Of a stretch of DNA of 6,508 nucleotides, positions 6,347 to 6,508 are shown piece by piece. The position numbers and the translations under genes are program-made. The notes beneath the pieces are model-generated. The model did no database searches. It was given only the letters and a program-made list of their open reading frames with translations, and had not been told where the DNA came from. Source of the DNA: Allobrachymonas sp. Its GTDB lineage: Bacteria; Pseudomonadota; Gammaproteobacteria; Burkholderiales; Burkholderiaceae_C. The stretch spans positions 1-6,508 of the forward strand of contig JAUNUE010000105.1 of NCBI GenBank assembly GCA_030538335.1, read 5' to 3'. Numbering within the stretch: position 1 is the first letter of the stretch; every line of letters starts with the position of its first letter.

Positions 6347-6508
6347 ATGCCCACCATCCTTTTCTATTTTGATTTCGTTTCGCCCTATGCCTACCTGGCC
6401 TTCCACCGCCTGCCGCAGGTTTTGGGCGGCTTGGCTTGGCGTGTGCAGTACCGGCCGGTAGTATTGGGCGGGCTGTTCAAGGCGCAGGGCAATACGTCGC
6501 CTGCAGAT
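6347..6508 (+). CDS. 2-hydroxychromene-2-carboxylate isomerase / DsbA-fold protein, N-terminal part
   Basis: Only the first 54 codons are inside the window. The start MPTILFYFDFVSPYAYLAF is the first strand and helix of the thioredoxin-fold family that includes 2-hydroxychromene-2-carboxylate isomerase and kappa-class glutathione transferases. The Ser at residue 12, in the SPYAY motif, sits where those enzymes activate glutathione. There is no CxxC motif in this part, which argues against a dithiol oxidase such as DsbA or FrnE. A strand WRVQYRPVVLGGLF (31-44), leading to the substrate pocket, also fits. Members act in naphthalene-type catabolism, but many in proteobacteria are uncharacterised glutathione-dependent enzymes, so the real substrate is open. 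No clear ribosome site precedes the ATG; translation may depend on the upstream gene. Confidence 0.85.
   Translation, partial: MPTILFYFDFVSPYAYLAFHRLPQVLGGLAWRVQYRPVVLGGLFKAQGNTSPAD

Noticed and set aside
6319..6372. 17-codon frame whose ATG overlaps the stop of the membrane-protein gene
   Set aside because: It is very short, has no ribosome site and runs out of frame into the isomerase-like gene; the ATGA overlap is likely chance, though a coupling role cannot be excluded.

Overview
The window looks like chromosome of a Gram-negative betaproteobacterium, probably order Burkholderiales. The evidence is the G+C-rich coding sequence and protein variants that I recognise as typical of that group; no database search was run, so the taxonomy is an inference. 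Most of it is ordinary metabolism, centred on de novo NAD synthesis. I see no phage, insertion sequence, CRISPR array, RNA gene or recognisable defence system.

Layout from left to right. Positions 1-666 (+) are the C-terminal part of nadB (L-aspartate oxidase). Eleven bases later comes a LysE/RhtB-type amino-acid exporter (678-1337, +). Facing it is a leftward cluster that reads, in transcription order, nadA (quinolinate synthase, 4436-3300), nadC (quinolinate phosphoribosyltransferase, 3291-2437) and an unrecognised exported TPR-repeat protein (2400-1417). The TPR gene is clearly richer in A+T than its neighbours and uses a TTG start. The three nad genes cover the whole route: NadB oxidises aspartate to iminoaspartate, NadA condenses it with dihydroxyacetone phosphate to quinolinate, and NadC converts quinolinate to nicotinate mononucleotide.

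A 229-base intergenic region (4437-4665) separates nadA from the divergent gene mnmH/selU (tRNA 2-selenouridine synthase, start chosen at 4666, stop at 5730). It holds two inverted repeats that share a GTTG...CAAC core, and it is the most likely control region here. SelU has its rhodanese-type cysteine, but both conserved glycines of the P-loop are alanine.

The right end carries a small two-helix membrane protein with a long charged cytoplasmic tail, resembling the LapA/DUF1049 type (5825-6322, +). After it comes the first 54 codons of a DsbA-fold protein of the 2-hydroxychromene-2-carboxylate isomerase family (6347 to the window end, +).

The most worthwhile things to follow up are the foreign-looking TPR gene at the tail of the nadA-nadC cluster, the paired inverted repeats between nadA and selU, and the altered SelU P-loop. 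None of them is proof of a new system.
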